Assembly (NCBI GenBank): GCA_038750655.1 | Contig: JBCDGZ010000037.1 | Coordinates: 1 to 51,747 of the forward strand | Direction: 5' to 3' | Length of the DNA: 51,747 bases | From: JBCDGZ01 sp038750655 | GTDB lineage: Bacteria; Bacteroidota; Bacteroidia; Chitinophagales; Saprospiraceae | Shown here: piece after piece, positions 43,612 to 50,368 of the stretch | Layout: each line of letters begins with the position of its first letter | Numbering within the stretch: position 1 is the stretch's first letter | Notes under the pieces: generated by a model | Database searches by the model: none | Told to the model about the DNA's origin: nothing | The model's input: only the letters and a program-made list of their open reading frames with translations | Program-made: the position numbers and the translations under genes

Positions 43612-44238
43612 CTATTTTTCTGATATAGCTAAAAATAAGCCAAGTGTAGCCAAAACGATGAATTTCCCCCATTTCGTCAGGGTCCAAAACCGACTGCTAT
43701 TCAAATAACGACTCAATCGTCCCGAAAGCAGAGCAATCAAACCGAAAACGACAAAGGATTGTAACATAAAGATCAACCCCAGAATCAACAGCTGTACGGT
43801 AATATTAATTCCGCCGGGGCTGATAAACTGCGGTAAAAAGGCGATAAAAAACAAGGAGACCTTGGGGTTGAGGACATTCATCAGCAGCCCTTTTCGCACC
43901 AACTTCCCAAAGGGAACATTGACCTTTTCTTTCGCTCCAATCTTAACCTCCATCGGTTTTTCTTGCAAAGCCTGGTAAGCCAAATAGAAAAGGTAGGCCG
44001 CACCCAGGTATTTGACGATCTGAAAGGCTAGGGCAGAGTTTTGTAAAACCAGGGAAAGCCCGGTGGCCGCCGCCGTCGTATGCACCAGGCAGCCGAAAGA
44101 CAGGCCCAGGGCAATGGCAATGCCATTGCGATGTCCCTTGGTGATGCTCTCGGTCAGCACAAAGATATTATCCGGGCCAGGCATCAGCGCCAGAAGTACC
44201 GAAGCGCCCAGAAAGGAAAGGAGCAGTTGTAAGTCCAT
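43612..44238 (-). CDS. LysE/RhtB family exporter
   Basis: The 208-residue protein has the LysE-type N terminus (ALMPGPDNIFVLTESITKGHRNGIAIALG), six hydrophobic segments, and the NPKVSLFFIAFLPQF motif after the third helix. Members export amino acids or homoserine lactones across the inner membrane. Its start ATG overlaps the stop of the fmt gene by one base (TAATG), so the two are translationally coupled. No substrate can be inferred, and the link to formyltransferase is positional only. The family assignment is secure. Confidence 0.93.
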   Translation of the reverse strand: MDLQLLLSFLGASVLLALMPGPDNIFVLTESITKGHRNGIAIALGLSFGCLVHTTAAATGLSLVLQNSALAFQIVKYLGAAYLFYLAYQALQEKPMEVKIGAKEKVNVPFGKLVRKGLLMNVLNPKVSLFFIAFLPQFISPGGINITVQLLILGLIFMLQSFVVFGLIALLSGRLSRYLNSSRFWTLTKWGKFIVLATLGLFLAISEK

Positions 44239-45158
44239 TAGTCTTTAAACTTGTAACCATTCAGAAAATCTTTGATGTCCATACGCCGACGTCCCTGCAA
44301 TTTCAGGTCGAGCACATTGATGAAGCCATCGTTGGTGGCGAAGCTCAGGTAGGTCTTATGATCCGTATGGATAGAGCCGGGAAGAAATTCATGGTCGGCA
44401 ACGACTTTCCCTGCCTTGTAAATTTTCAACTCCTCACCGTCCAAGGTCATCCAGGCGGTCGGAAAGGGGCTGAGGCCACGAATGAGGTTGTAGACCTCTT
44501 CGGTCGGCCGGGCAAAGTCGATTTCGCAATCTTCGTGGAACAGCTTGGGTGCTTTAGTTGCCTCGCTGTCCTCCTGCGGCTGTAGCGTATAATCTCCCTC
44601 AGCAATGGCATTCACACTCTTCAGTACCACTCCTGCCCCCAAATGCATCATACGATCGTGCACATCCCCCGTCGTATCCTCCTCATCAATCAACAAGCGA
44701 TCGCTAAACAGCAGGTCGCCCGTATCAATTTTGTGTTTAAGAAAAAAGGAAGTCACCCCCGTCTCTTTTTCCCCCTTAATCACCGCCCAATGAATCGGCG
44801 CCGCTCCTCGATACTTGGGCAACAAAGAACCGTGCAGGTTAATCGTCCCCAAAGGCGGCATATCCCAAACTACCACCGGCAACATCCGAAAGGCCACCAC
44901 CACTTGCAGGTCGGCCTGCAAGCTGCGCAGCTCTTCGACAAACTCCGGTGCCTTAAGGTTGCGCGGCTGCAAGACCCGAAGGCCGTTGGCCACCGCATAC
45001 TGCTTCACCGCCGATTCCATCAGCTTCTTCTTCCCCCGGCCTCCTCGTTTATCAGTGGCCGTGATCACGCCAACAATGTCATAGCCATTACGGTGTAAGA
45101 TTTCTAGGGAAGGGACCGCGAAGTCAGGCGTCCCCATGAATACTATTTTTAGACTCAT
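44238..45158 (-). CDS. fmt: Methionyl-tRNA formyltransferase
   Basis: The 306-residue protein has the canonical Fmt layout: FMGTPDFAVPSLEIL at the N terminus, the folate-binding/catalytic motif INLHGSLLPKYRGAAPIHWA with Asn and His, the catalytic Asp in KHKIDTGDLL, and the C-terminal OB-like domain (RGLSPFPTAWM). It transfers the formyl group from 10-formyltetrahydrofolate to initiator Met-tRNA in the cytosol. The length is normal. It leads a minus-strand pair with the LysE exporter and lies next to the tRNA cluster, which includes a CAT-anticodon tRNA. Its upstream flank ends in tRNA-Cys. Confidence 0.96.
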   Translation of the reverse strand: MSLKIVFMGTPDFAVPSLEILHRNGYDIVGVITATDKRGGRGKKKLMESAVKQYAVANGLRVLQPRNLKAPEFVEELRSLQADLQVVVAFRMLPVVVWDMPPLGTINLHGSLLPKYRGAAPIHWAVIKGEKETGVTSFFLKHKIDTGDLLFSDRLLIDEEDTTGDVHDRMMHLGAGVVLKSVNAIAEGDYTLQPQEDSEATKAPKLFHEDCEIDFARPTEEVYNLIRGLSPFPTAWMTLDGEELKIYKAGKVVADHEFLPGSIHTDHKTYLSFATNDGFINVLDLKLQGRRRMDIKDFLNGYKFKD

Positions 45159-45249
45159 AAATTGAATTCAAGCAAAGAAATGGGTAAAGATAGGAAAAGA
45201 GCTTGAGTAGTAGCGCACCCCGCCTCCCTTTTAGCTATATCATCTCAAG

Positions 45250-45325
45250 AGGCGGCGACAAGAATCGAACTTGCATTCAACTAGTTTTGCAGACTAGCCC
45301 CAAAGCCAATATTGGGTACACCGCC
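45250..45325 (-). tRNA. tRNA-Cys (GCA)
   Basis: It folds as a 76-nt cloverleaf with acceptor GGCGGTG/CGCCGCC (one G-T pair), T73, D stem CCCA/TGGG, anticodon stem CTAGT/ACTAG and loop CTGCAAA (anticodon GCA). The T-loop is TTCGATT. U8 is present and no CCA is encoded. The D-loop is long (10 nt) and the T-stem starts with a G-T pair. T73 agrees with cysteine identity. Confidence 0.88.
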
Positions 45326-45412
45326 TTTTGCTAAATGGCTATGTCAGAACCAGCGTTTTCAACCGCTACCTTAGTCCTACGGATCAGGCAGGCTGGTTAA
45401 CCGCCAAGGTGG
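45326..45412 (-). other. Spacer with tRNA-like remnant signals
   Basis: This 87-nt gap between tRNA-Cys and tRNA-Thr holds tRNA-like pieces on the minus strand: a D-arm-like CCT...AGG with a GG in its loop, and a hairpin AGCG-GTTGAAAA-CGCT whose 8-nt loop contains GAA (a Phe anticodon). A perfect AACCAGC/GCTGGTT inverted repeat (45348-45354/45392-45398) encloses them. I cannot build a full cloverleaf, so this is at most a degenerate tRNA. Confidence 0.3.
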
Positions 45413-45484
45413 AGGCTTCGCAGCGATTCGAACGCTGTTCTCAGGTTTACAAGACCCGTGCATCTCCAATTATGCTTCGAAGCC
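45413..45484 (-). tRNA. tRNA-Thr (TGT), non-canonical position 8
   Basis: It folds as a 72-nt cloverleaf: acceptor GGCTTCG/CGAAGCC, D stem GCAT/ATGC, anticodon stem CGGGT/ACCTG (one G-T pair), loop CTTGTAA (anticodon TGT), T-arm CAGCG-TTCGAAT-CGCTG. The base after the acceptor stem is A instead of the near-universal U8, and position 73 is T. It is the only tRNA here followed by CCA in the gene. Confidence 0.85.
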
Positions 45485-45488
45485 GTAG

Positions 45489-45561
45489 CGGACAGAGTGG
45501 GCCACGATCCCACACCTCCGGGCTTAACAGGCCCGCGCTCTGCCAATTGAGCTATCTATCC
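45489..45561 (-). tRNA. tRNA-Asn (GTT) with unusual T-loop
   Basis: It folds as a 73-nt cloverleaf with acceptor GGATAGA/TCTGTCC, G73, D stem GCTC/GAGC, anticodon stem CGGGC/GCCCG, loop CTGTTAA (anticodon GTT). The T-stem GTGGG/CCCAC is perfect but the T-loop reads ATCGTGG, so the T54-A58 pair appears swapped to A54-T58. G73 agrees with asparagine identity. Confidence 0.85.
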
Positions 45562-45584
45562 GTAGTAGGGGCAACAGGAAATAA

Positions 45585-45618
45585 AAAAGCGGCTCCCGAA
45601 TGAACGAGAACCGCTTTT
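45585..45618 (-). terminator. Intrinsic terminator inside the tRNA cluster
   Basis: AAAAGCGG and CCGCTTTT pair, with two inner mismatches, around the loop AATGAA, giving T runs on both strands. It separates tRNA-Met/Asp from tRNA-Asn/Thr/Cys. The 90 nt between it and tRNA-Asp (45619-45708) show no gene that I can support. Confidence 0.75.
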
Positions 45619-45708
45619 CAGTATTAACATACGACTCCCGTTAGGTGCTTTCGCAGCCCTTATTAATTACGGTTGTCATTGTTGCTAAATACATAGTTCT
45701 ATTTTTTG

Positions 45709-45783
45709 CGGACTACAACGGATTCGAACCGATAATCTCCCGATAGACAGTCGGGTAACATACACCTAATATGCTGGTAGTCC
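45709..45783 (-). tRNA. tRNA-Asp (GTC), non-canonical
   Basis: It folds as a 75-nt cloverleaf: acceptor GGACTAC/GTAGTCC, G73, D stem GCAT/ATGT, anticodon stem CCCGA/TCGGG, loop CTGTCTA (anticodon GTC), T-loop TTCGAAT. Deviations are C at position 8, one extra base between the D and anticodon stems, and a T-T mismatch at the second pair of the T-stem (ATCGG/CCGTT). Confidence 0.8.
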
Positions 45784-45788
45784 CTTTG

Positions 45789-45860
45789 TTGCGCAGTTGA
45801 GATTCGAACTCAAAGCCTAGAGGATATGAGCCTCCGATGTTACCATTACACCACCGCGCC
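45789..45860 (-). tRNA. tRNA-Met (CAT), elongator-type
   Basis: It folds as a 72-nt cloverleaf with 5' GGCGCGG against CTGCGCA (positions 2-7 paired, G1-A72 mismatch), U8, D stem GTGT/ACAT, anticodon stem GGAGG/CCTCT, loop CTCATAT (anticodon CAT), T-arm TTGAG-TTCGAAT-CTCAA and A73. The anticodon stem lacks the three G-C pairs of initiator tRNA. A tRNA-Ile with lysidine at C34 cannot be excluded. Confidence 0.82.
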
Positions 45861-46032
45861 AGACAGTAGAGAAAACTCCATTGAAATTGTAATAGTTCCC
45901 GGCCGCTTCAAATAGATTTAAACTCCTGTTCTTTGCCGTAAGAGTGTAATGTAATAGCAATGATGGCTAATTCCGCTCGAAGGCTTATAAATTGCGCTTA
46001 GGGCTGCTATCCCTAGGTTTAAAACTTTTTGA

Positions 46033-46040
46033 TAAATTTG
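46033..46040 (+). promoter_or_regulatory. -7 box TAAATTTG upstream of the OmpA-family gene
   Basis: TAAATTTG fits TAnnTTTG and lies 68 bp before the OmpA-family start codon, a normal leader length. A -33 element is not obvious. Confidence 0.4.
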
Positions 46041-46108
46041 ACGTCTAAAGAGAGGCAAACAGTACATACGATGCCCAAATCCAATATTGTTGATCAAAAA
46101 TTACGAGC

Positions 46109-47902
46109 ATGAGAAAACTTTTTCAAATCATCGGAATTCTGCTGATTTCTTCCCACTGCCTACTGGGACAAATGGTCGAACTCCAAGGTTTTGTCTACGA
46201 AACCAACAACAGAGGTTATCTCAATCAAGCCAAAGCAACCATCTACGATCAGGCAACCAATGCCATTAAGCAAACGGTCTACACCAATATCGATGGTGTC
46301 TTCACCACGAATCTGGCCATCGGGCAAAATTACCGAATCACTATCGAAAAAGACCTCTTCGTCAAATACGAGTTTGAACTCTCTACCGTGAATAAGCAAG
46401 AGGGAGAAAAGCTATTTTCCAAAATCGAAATGACGCGTAAGCCGGGCTATATCTTCGATGTAACGGTGGCCAATAAGCGCAAGAAAGGACAGGAAGTGGT
46501 CGATGCCATCTCTGGCGCTCTGATTGAGGTGTACAATAATACCCAAAAGAAAGAAGTGCTGGTCTTGAAGGACTATCCACATCCTAGTTTCAAAACGACC
46601 TTTGAGCAGGGCAATCACTATACGGTCATGATCCGCAAGCAAGGCTATTTCAATAAACGTATGGAGGCTTTTGTCAACATTGAAGGTTGTATTCTGTGCT
46701 TCGAAGGGGTAGGCACGGTACAGCCTGGAGTCTCCGATGTACTGACTGAGGGGCATCAAATGGGGACCTTGCTGGCTAATGTCGAATTGGAGCCGCTTGC
46801 TCTGAATCAAACCATTAAAATCGAAAACATTTATTACGACCTGAATAAGGCGGATATTCGTCCAGATGCGGCCAAGGAGCTGGATAAATTGGTGAATTTG
46901 TTGAAAAATAATCCCTCGCTGATCGTCGAACTCGGCTCTCATACTGATTCTCGGGGGCGAGATAGCTACAATATGAGGTTATCGCAAAAAAGGGCGAAGT
47001 CTGCTGTCGCCTACATCACTGAAGTCGGTGGCATTGCGCCGGCGCGCATCAAGGGCAAGGGCTACGGAGAGACCAAGTTGGTCAACCGCTGTAAGAATGA
47101 TGTCAAGTGCTCAGAGCGTCGCCACCAAGAGAATCGCCGTACGGAGTTGAAGATTGTCGGATTTAGCGAGGAGGACAGCTACGCCAGTAAGAGTTTGGCG
47201 CAAATTATCGAGGAGGAGGAGTTTGAAAAAATGCTGAAGGAGGTGGAAAACTCGGAGGTCATCCAGCTCAAGCCCGGCGAGGCTCCACCGCCTTCCACCC
47301 AACCAAGCGAGGCCCCCGTTGCTACCACACCCGCGCCCCAAGACGACGCCCCGCAGTTCGACACCCCCATCATCACCAGCAGCCCGCCGCCTGCGGCGTC
47401 AACGCCCGATGCCCAGCCGTCCAGCATTTTCAGCGAAGGGGCGGCGGCGGACGAAGCTACTACAGCGGCGGACAGCCTAACGACCGATATTCGCAAAAGC
47501 CAGCCGATGACGCCTGACCGCAAGATCAGCAAGAGCCAGCCGGTGCAGCCACAGCAGGCCACGGCGGACGGTAGCGAAGATTTTGCCGACAGCAAGATCG
47601 TCAATGAGCTGGAAGTCAAAGTCGCCGCTCCGCGCGGCAATGTCGTCAGTCTACCTCCTGGCTACAGCGGCTACCGCATCGAGTTTTTCAACTCGTCCTA
47701 CGAACTGCCACCCAGCCACGAAATCTTCAAAAAACACGGAGAAATCACCGTTGAAATGAAGAAAGACGGCAGCTATGCTTACCTGCTGGGCGACTTTGCG
47801 GACTGGCGAGATGCCAATAAGTTCCTCAACTCGATTATGCTTTCACAGTATCCGAATGCCAGCGTAGTGCGCTACAAAAAGGGCAACCGGCTGCGGTCGT
47901 AG
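46109..47902 (+). CDS. OmpA-family protein with Pro-rich linker and SPOR-like C terminus
   Basis: The 597-residue protein has a signal peptide (MRKLFQIIGILLISSHCLLGQ) and two carboxypeptidase-regulatory-like beta domains (about 25-215). An OmpA peptidoglycan-binding domain follows (about 237-350), with YYDLNKADIRPDAAKELDKL, LGSHTDSRG, LSQKRAKSAV and NRRTELKIV. A low-complexity Pro/Ala/Thr-rich stretch of about 130 residues precedes a C-terminal 75-residue domain that resembles SPOR (YRIEFF, LLGDFADWRDANKFL). OmpA domains bind diaminopimelate in peptidoglycan and SPOR binds denuded glycan, so the protein likely ties an envelope structure to the wall. In gliding Bacteroidota similar OmpA proteins accompany T9SS substrates; no T9SS core gene is here. 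Confidence 0.9.
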   Translation: MRKLFQIIGILLISSHCLLGQMVELQGFVYETNNRGYLNQAKATIYDQATNAIKQTVYTNIDGVFTTNLAIGQNYRITIEKDLFVKYEFELSTVNKQEGEKLFSKIEMTRKPGYIFDVTVANKRKKGQEVVDAISGALIEVYNNTQKKEVLVLKDYPHPSFKTTFEQGNHYTVMIRKQGYFNKRMEAFVNIEGCILCFEGVGTVQPGVSDVLTEGHQMGTLLANVELEPLALNQTIKIENIYYDLNKADIRPDAAKELDKLVNLLKNNPSLIVELGSHTDSRGRDSYNMRLSQKRAKSAVAYITEVGGIAPARIKGKGYGETKLVNRCKNDVKCSERRHQENRRTELKIVGFSEEDSYASKSLAQIIEEEEFEKMLKEVENSEVIQLKPGEAPPPSTQPSEAPVATTPAPQDDAPQFDTPIITSSPPPAASTPDAQPSSIFSEGAAADEATTAADSLTTDIRKSQPMTPDRKISKSQPVQPQQATADGSEDFADSKIVNELEVKVAAPRGNVVSLPPGYSGYRIEFFNSSYELPPSHEIFKKHGEITVEMKKDGSYAYLLGDFADWRDANKFLNSIMLSQYPNASVVRYKKGNRLRS

Positions 47903-47907
47903 TTGGG

Positions 47908-48825
47908 CTATCTTTGCAAGACCATCCTTCTGGTGGCTCTGTAATCATCAGCTTGTAGAACGTACAAATAAATGCCATTGCTCAAATCGGCCGCATCGAA
48001 GGTGGCCTCGTAGCTGCCCGGAGGCAGGGCCTCCTCGACGAGCGTAGCGACTTCCTGTCCATGAATATTATAGACCTTAAGGCTCACCACCGCCCCTTTT
48101 TCCAACTGGTAGCCAATTCTGCTGATTTGCGTACTGGGGTTGGGATAGCTTTGTTGTAGACGAAAAGGCTCCGTAGGTCGCTCCAACTGCCCGGTCGAGG
48201 TGGTCGTACCAAAATCAATATCGCTGGTCGAGTAGAAGGCTTCGGGGCTGTCGGAGCGCTGCCAGATGCTGTAGAGAATGTGCTTTCCGGTGCGGGTCGG
48301 CAGGGTGACGGGAATGTAGACGGTGCTGGCGGCGTAGCTGGGCTCGGTTTGCACGAGCAGTTCAAGCTGATCCCAGCTTAGGGCTTGATCAGGCGTCCAG
48401 CCTTCTTTGGTGATGTAAACTTCGTAATAGGAGGTAGCGTGCGGGGCGCTGTTGGTCCAGGTGACGGTAAGGGGGCCGGGCGTTACCGGGGTGGCCACCC
48501 AATCGGAACGAACCTGGTCCATACCGCCGTATTTTTCGGGCCGGCCGCCGCTGGCTAGCATGCCGTCGGGTATGAACAAGGTATGCTGGCCAGCGGCATT
48601 GGGCTGATTGATTTCATTCCAATCGTACAAAGGTTGGGTGCCGTGGGAGGCCACCGCCGCGATACAAGCCGGAGAATTGGGGGTTTCGGGACTTTCTTGA
48701 TAGCAAGTCCAAATGCGGCTAGGCGGATAGGTGACGGTGCCGTGTGCCAAGGCAAATTGAGCGGGGATCAAGAGTAAAATGGCTCCAAGTAGTAGTGTTT
48801 GGGGAAATGGATAATTTTTTGTCAT
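47908..48825 (-). CDS. T9SS-secreted AA10-type lytic polysaccharide monooxygenase
   Basis: The 305-residue protein has a signal peptide ending ALA (27), leaving His28 as the first mature residue (HGTVTYPPSRIW). With His129 (SAPHATSYYEVYITKEGW) this forms the copper histidine brace of AA10 LPMOs, formerly CBM33. AA10 enzymes oxidatively cleave chitin or cellulose using copper and peroxide or oxygen. The region ends near residue 205 and a T9SS type A sorting domain completes the protein (SYPNPSTQISRIGYQL, NIHGQEVATLVEE, GIYLYVLQ). It would be exported by Sec and T9SS and act on polysaccharide outside the cell. The gene converges with the OmpA gene with a 5-bp gap. Confidence 0.92.
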   Translation of the reverse strand: MTKNYPFPQTLLLGAILLLIPAQFALAHGTVTYPPSRIWTCYQESPETPNSPACIAAVASHGTQPLYDWNEINQPNAAGQHTLFIPDGMLASGGRPEKYGGMDQVRSDWVATPVTPGPLTVTWTNSAPHATSYYEVYITKEGWTPDQALSWDQLELLVQTEPSYAASTVYIPVTLPTRTGKHILYSIWQRSDSPEAFYSTSDIDFGTTTSTGQLERPTEPFRLQQSYPNPSTQISRIGYQLEKGAVVSLKVYNIHGQEVATLVEEALPPGSYEATFDAADLSNGIYLYVLQADDYRATRRMVLQR

Positions 48826-49171
48826 AATGGCTTTTCAAAATTTAGATTATTGGTCCGCACAAAACTTTATTACCTTAGGGGCACAGCTGAAGCTGTCCCG
48901 GCTAGAAGGCAGACCAAGATGGTTGATCAATGTCTTGATGTAGAAAGGAGCTATTGAGAAGAGGGCGGCCGAATACTCGGCGAACGTCGCTGTTGACTAA
49001 TAGAGTAAATGGATAAGTAGAAAAGAGGTGTGATGATATTAATAACGGAACAAAAACGTCCATTAACAATTCAATATTATATTCTTTTTTTAAAAGAATC
49101 AATTGCTCACAAAGCTATATCCTGTTAAACAATTGGTTATCAAACTATAAAATTTATTAAGTAAAGTAATC
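48826..49171. other. Divergent intergenic region with hairpins
   Basis: This 346-bp region separates the divergent LPMO and hydrolase genes. It contains hairpins GGGCACAGCT/AGCTGTCCC (48879-48899), GCCGA/TCGGC (48968-48981), and ATTCTTTT-TTT-AAAAGAAT (49081-49099), the last being a perfect 8-bp inverted repeat that could be an operator or terminator. A 66-aa frame on the minus strand at 48902-49102 lacks support. Confidence 0.6.
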
Positions 49172-50005
49172 ATGCAAGCAAAAGAACTCACCTGGACCAC
49201 CCCTGATCAGGTACAACTCCACGTCAAACACTGGTCCCTCCAACAGCCCAAGGTGCTGCTTTGCCTTGTACACGGACTGGGCGAACATTGTGGTCGCTAC
49301 CAACACTTGGCCGAGTACTTTGCCCAGGCGGGTGTCGCCACCCTGAGCTATGACCAGCGTGGCCACGGCCACTCCTCCGGCAAGCGAGGGCATGTCACTA
49401 ACTACGACTGTCTGCTCAACGATGTGGAGCTTCTGCTACAAAAAGGGGAGGAGCTATATCCCGGTGTCCCGCAAATCCTCTATGGGCACAGCATGGGGGG
49501 CAATGTGGTGCTGAGCTATGTACTGCGGCGGCGGCCCGCCCTCGCCGCGACGATCACCACCGGTGCCTGGATCCAGCTAACCAAGCAGCCTCCGGCCATC
49601 CAGGTGGCCTTCGGCCGGCTGATGCGCAGCATTTTCCCTGCCTTCACCCAACCCAGCAAGCTCGACCCCAGCCACATCAGCACCGTGGCGGCAGAGGTAG
49701 AACGCTATGTGGCCGATCCACTCATCCACAGCCGCATCAGCTCGGCCACCGGCATCGATGTAATCGGAGCGGGGCAGTGGTTGTACGATCACCAGGGGGA
49801 GGCTCCGATGCCGATGTTGATCATGCACGGTGGGGCGGATTTGATCACCGACCCGGCGGCCAGCCGCAGGCTGGCAGAACGGCTCAGCGGGCCAGTTAGC
49901 TATAAAGAATGGCCGGGAATGTACCACGAAATCCACCATGAGGCCGAGCCTAAAGCGGTCTTCGATTTCACCCTAAATTGGCTAAAAAAGTACATTTCTC
50001 TCTAA
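49172..50005 (+). CDS. Monoacylglycerol lipase-like alpha/beta hydrolase
   Basis: The 277-residue protein has the Hydrolase_4/S33-type fold: LVHGLGEHCGRYQHLAEYFAQAG with the oxyanion loop, DQRGHGHSSGKRGH, and nucleophile Ser107 in YGHSMGGNV. The acid is probably the Asp in HGGADLITDP and the base the His in MYHEIHHE. This pattern is typical of monoglyceride lipases and lysophospholipases, which hydrolyse glycerol esters in the cytosol or at the membrane. No signal peptide is seen. It is the only gene of its unit before the PCAT leader, which has its own promoter. The class is secure, the exact substrate is not. Confidence 0.92.
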   Translation: MQAKELTWTTPDQVQLHVKHWSLQQPKVLLCLVHGLGEHCGRYQHLAEYFAQAGVATLSYDQRGHGHSSGKRGHVTNYDCLLNDVELLLQKGEELYPGVPQILYGHSMGGNVVLSYVLRRRPALAATITTGAWIQLTKQPPAIQVAFGRLMRSIFPAFTQPSKLDPSHISTVAAEVERYVADPLIHSRISSATGIDVIGAGQWLYDHQGEAPMPMLIMHGGADLITDPAASRRLAERLSGPVSYKEWPGMYHEIHHEAEPKAVFDFTLNWLKKYISL

Positions 50006-50037
50006 GCAAAATTTCCCTTTGAGTTCTTGAAAATAAG

Positions 50038-50068
50038 TTTGTTAAATATGCTTATTTAATTAGATTTG
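50038..50068 (+). promoter_or_regulatory. Promoter: TTTG, 19-nt spacer, TAGATTTG
   Basis: TTTG at 50038-50041 and TAGATTTG at 50061-50068 are separated by 19 nt, a textbook Bacteroidota -33/-7 promoter. Transcription would begin near 50075, about 290 nt before the exporter start, leaving a long leader. Confidence 0.65.
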
Positions 50069-50180
50069 TGACTTGCCCGGAGCGATCAACTTAACGGGAT
50101 AATCACGTTTTTGTACGCCATTACAGAAAACACATAAAATAATTGATTCATGCCGTTTTCTCGTGAATTGCTACCGTTAA

Positions 50181-50348
50181 ATGACGAAAGGTGGATGCGG
50201 TACAGTTATTGATTTTGTGCAATATATTAACACACACGCGGCCGGACACTCCATTATGATTGAACTACCCGGGACAATATTAAGAAATTCAAGCTGCGAT
50301 TCACTGTTAAAAGATACTCGTTCATCGCAACTTGGGTTAAGAACATAA
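50181..50348 (+). CDS. Candidate 55-aa ORF upstream of the peptidase-containing exporter
   Basis: The frame runs from ATG 50181 to TAA 50348, 20 bp before the exporter start, and lies downstream of a complete promoter. The 55-residue product begins MTKGGCGTVIDF, has two cysteines (6 and 39) and a hydrophobic stretch near residues 25-35. Peptidase-containing ABC exporters usually cleave a substrate leader after a double glycine. Here GG occurs only at residues 4-5, and no clear double-glycine site follows a hydrophobic leader, so a precursor role is not shown. The start context repeats that of the exporter (TACCGTTAAATG). It may be a chance frame in a leader RNA. Expression data would decide it. 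Confidence 0.3.
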   Translation: MTKGGCGTVIDFVQYINTHAAGHSIMIELPGTILRNSSCDSLLKDTRSSQLGLRT

Positions 50349-50368
50349 TCAAGTGGAAATACCGTTAA

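Larger units (their letters stand above)
50006..50368. other. Leader region of the peptidase-containing ABC exporter
   Basis: This 363-bp region contains a complete promoter (50038-50068), a 20-codon frame at 50150-50212, a 55-codon frame at 50181-50348, and an exact 12-nt repeat TACCGTTAAATG at 50172-50183 and 50360-50371, each ending in an ATG. The second ATG is the exporter start. Confidence 0.6.

Noticed and set aside
45328..45603. A 91-aa frame across the tRNA cluster
   Set aside because: It covers tRNA-Thr and tRNA-Asn genes on the opposite strand and has no protein-like features.
45250..45860. Insertion of a mobile element or prophage at the tRNA cluster
   Set aside because: No integrase, no direct repeat of a tRNA 3' end and no phage gene was seen on either side.
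48902..49102. A 66-aa minus-strand frame in the LPMO/hydrolase gap
   Set aside because: No motif and no promoter is seen, and it has only weak hydrophobicity. It probably is a chance frame in a regulatory region.
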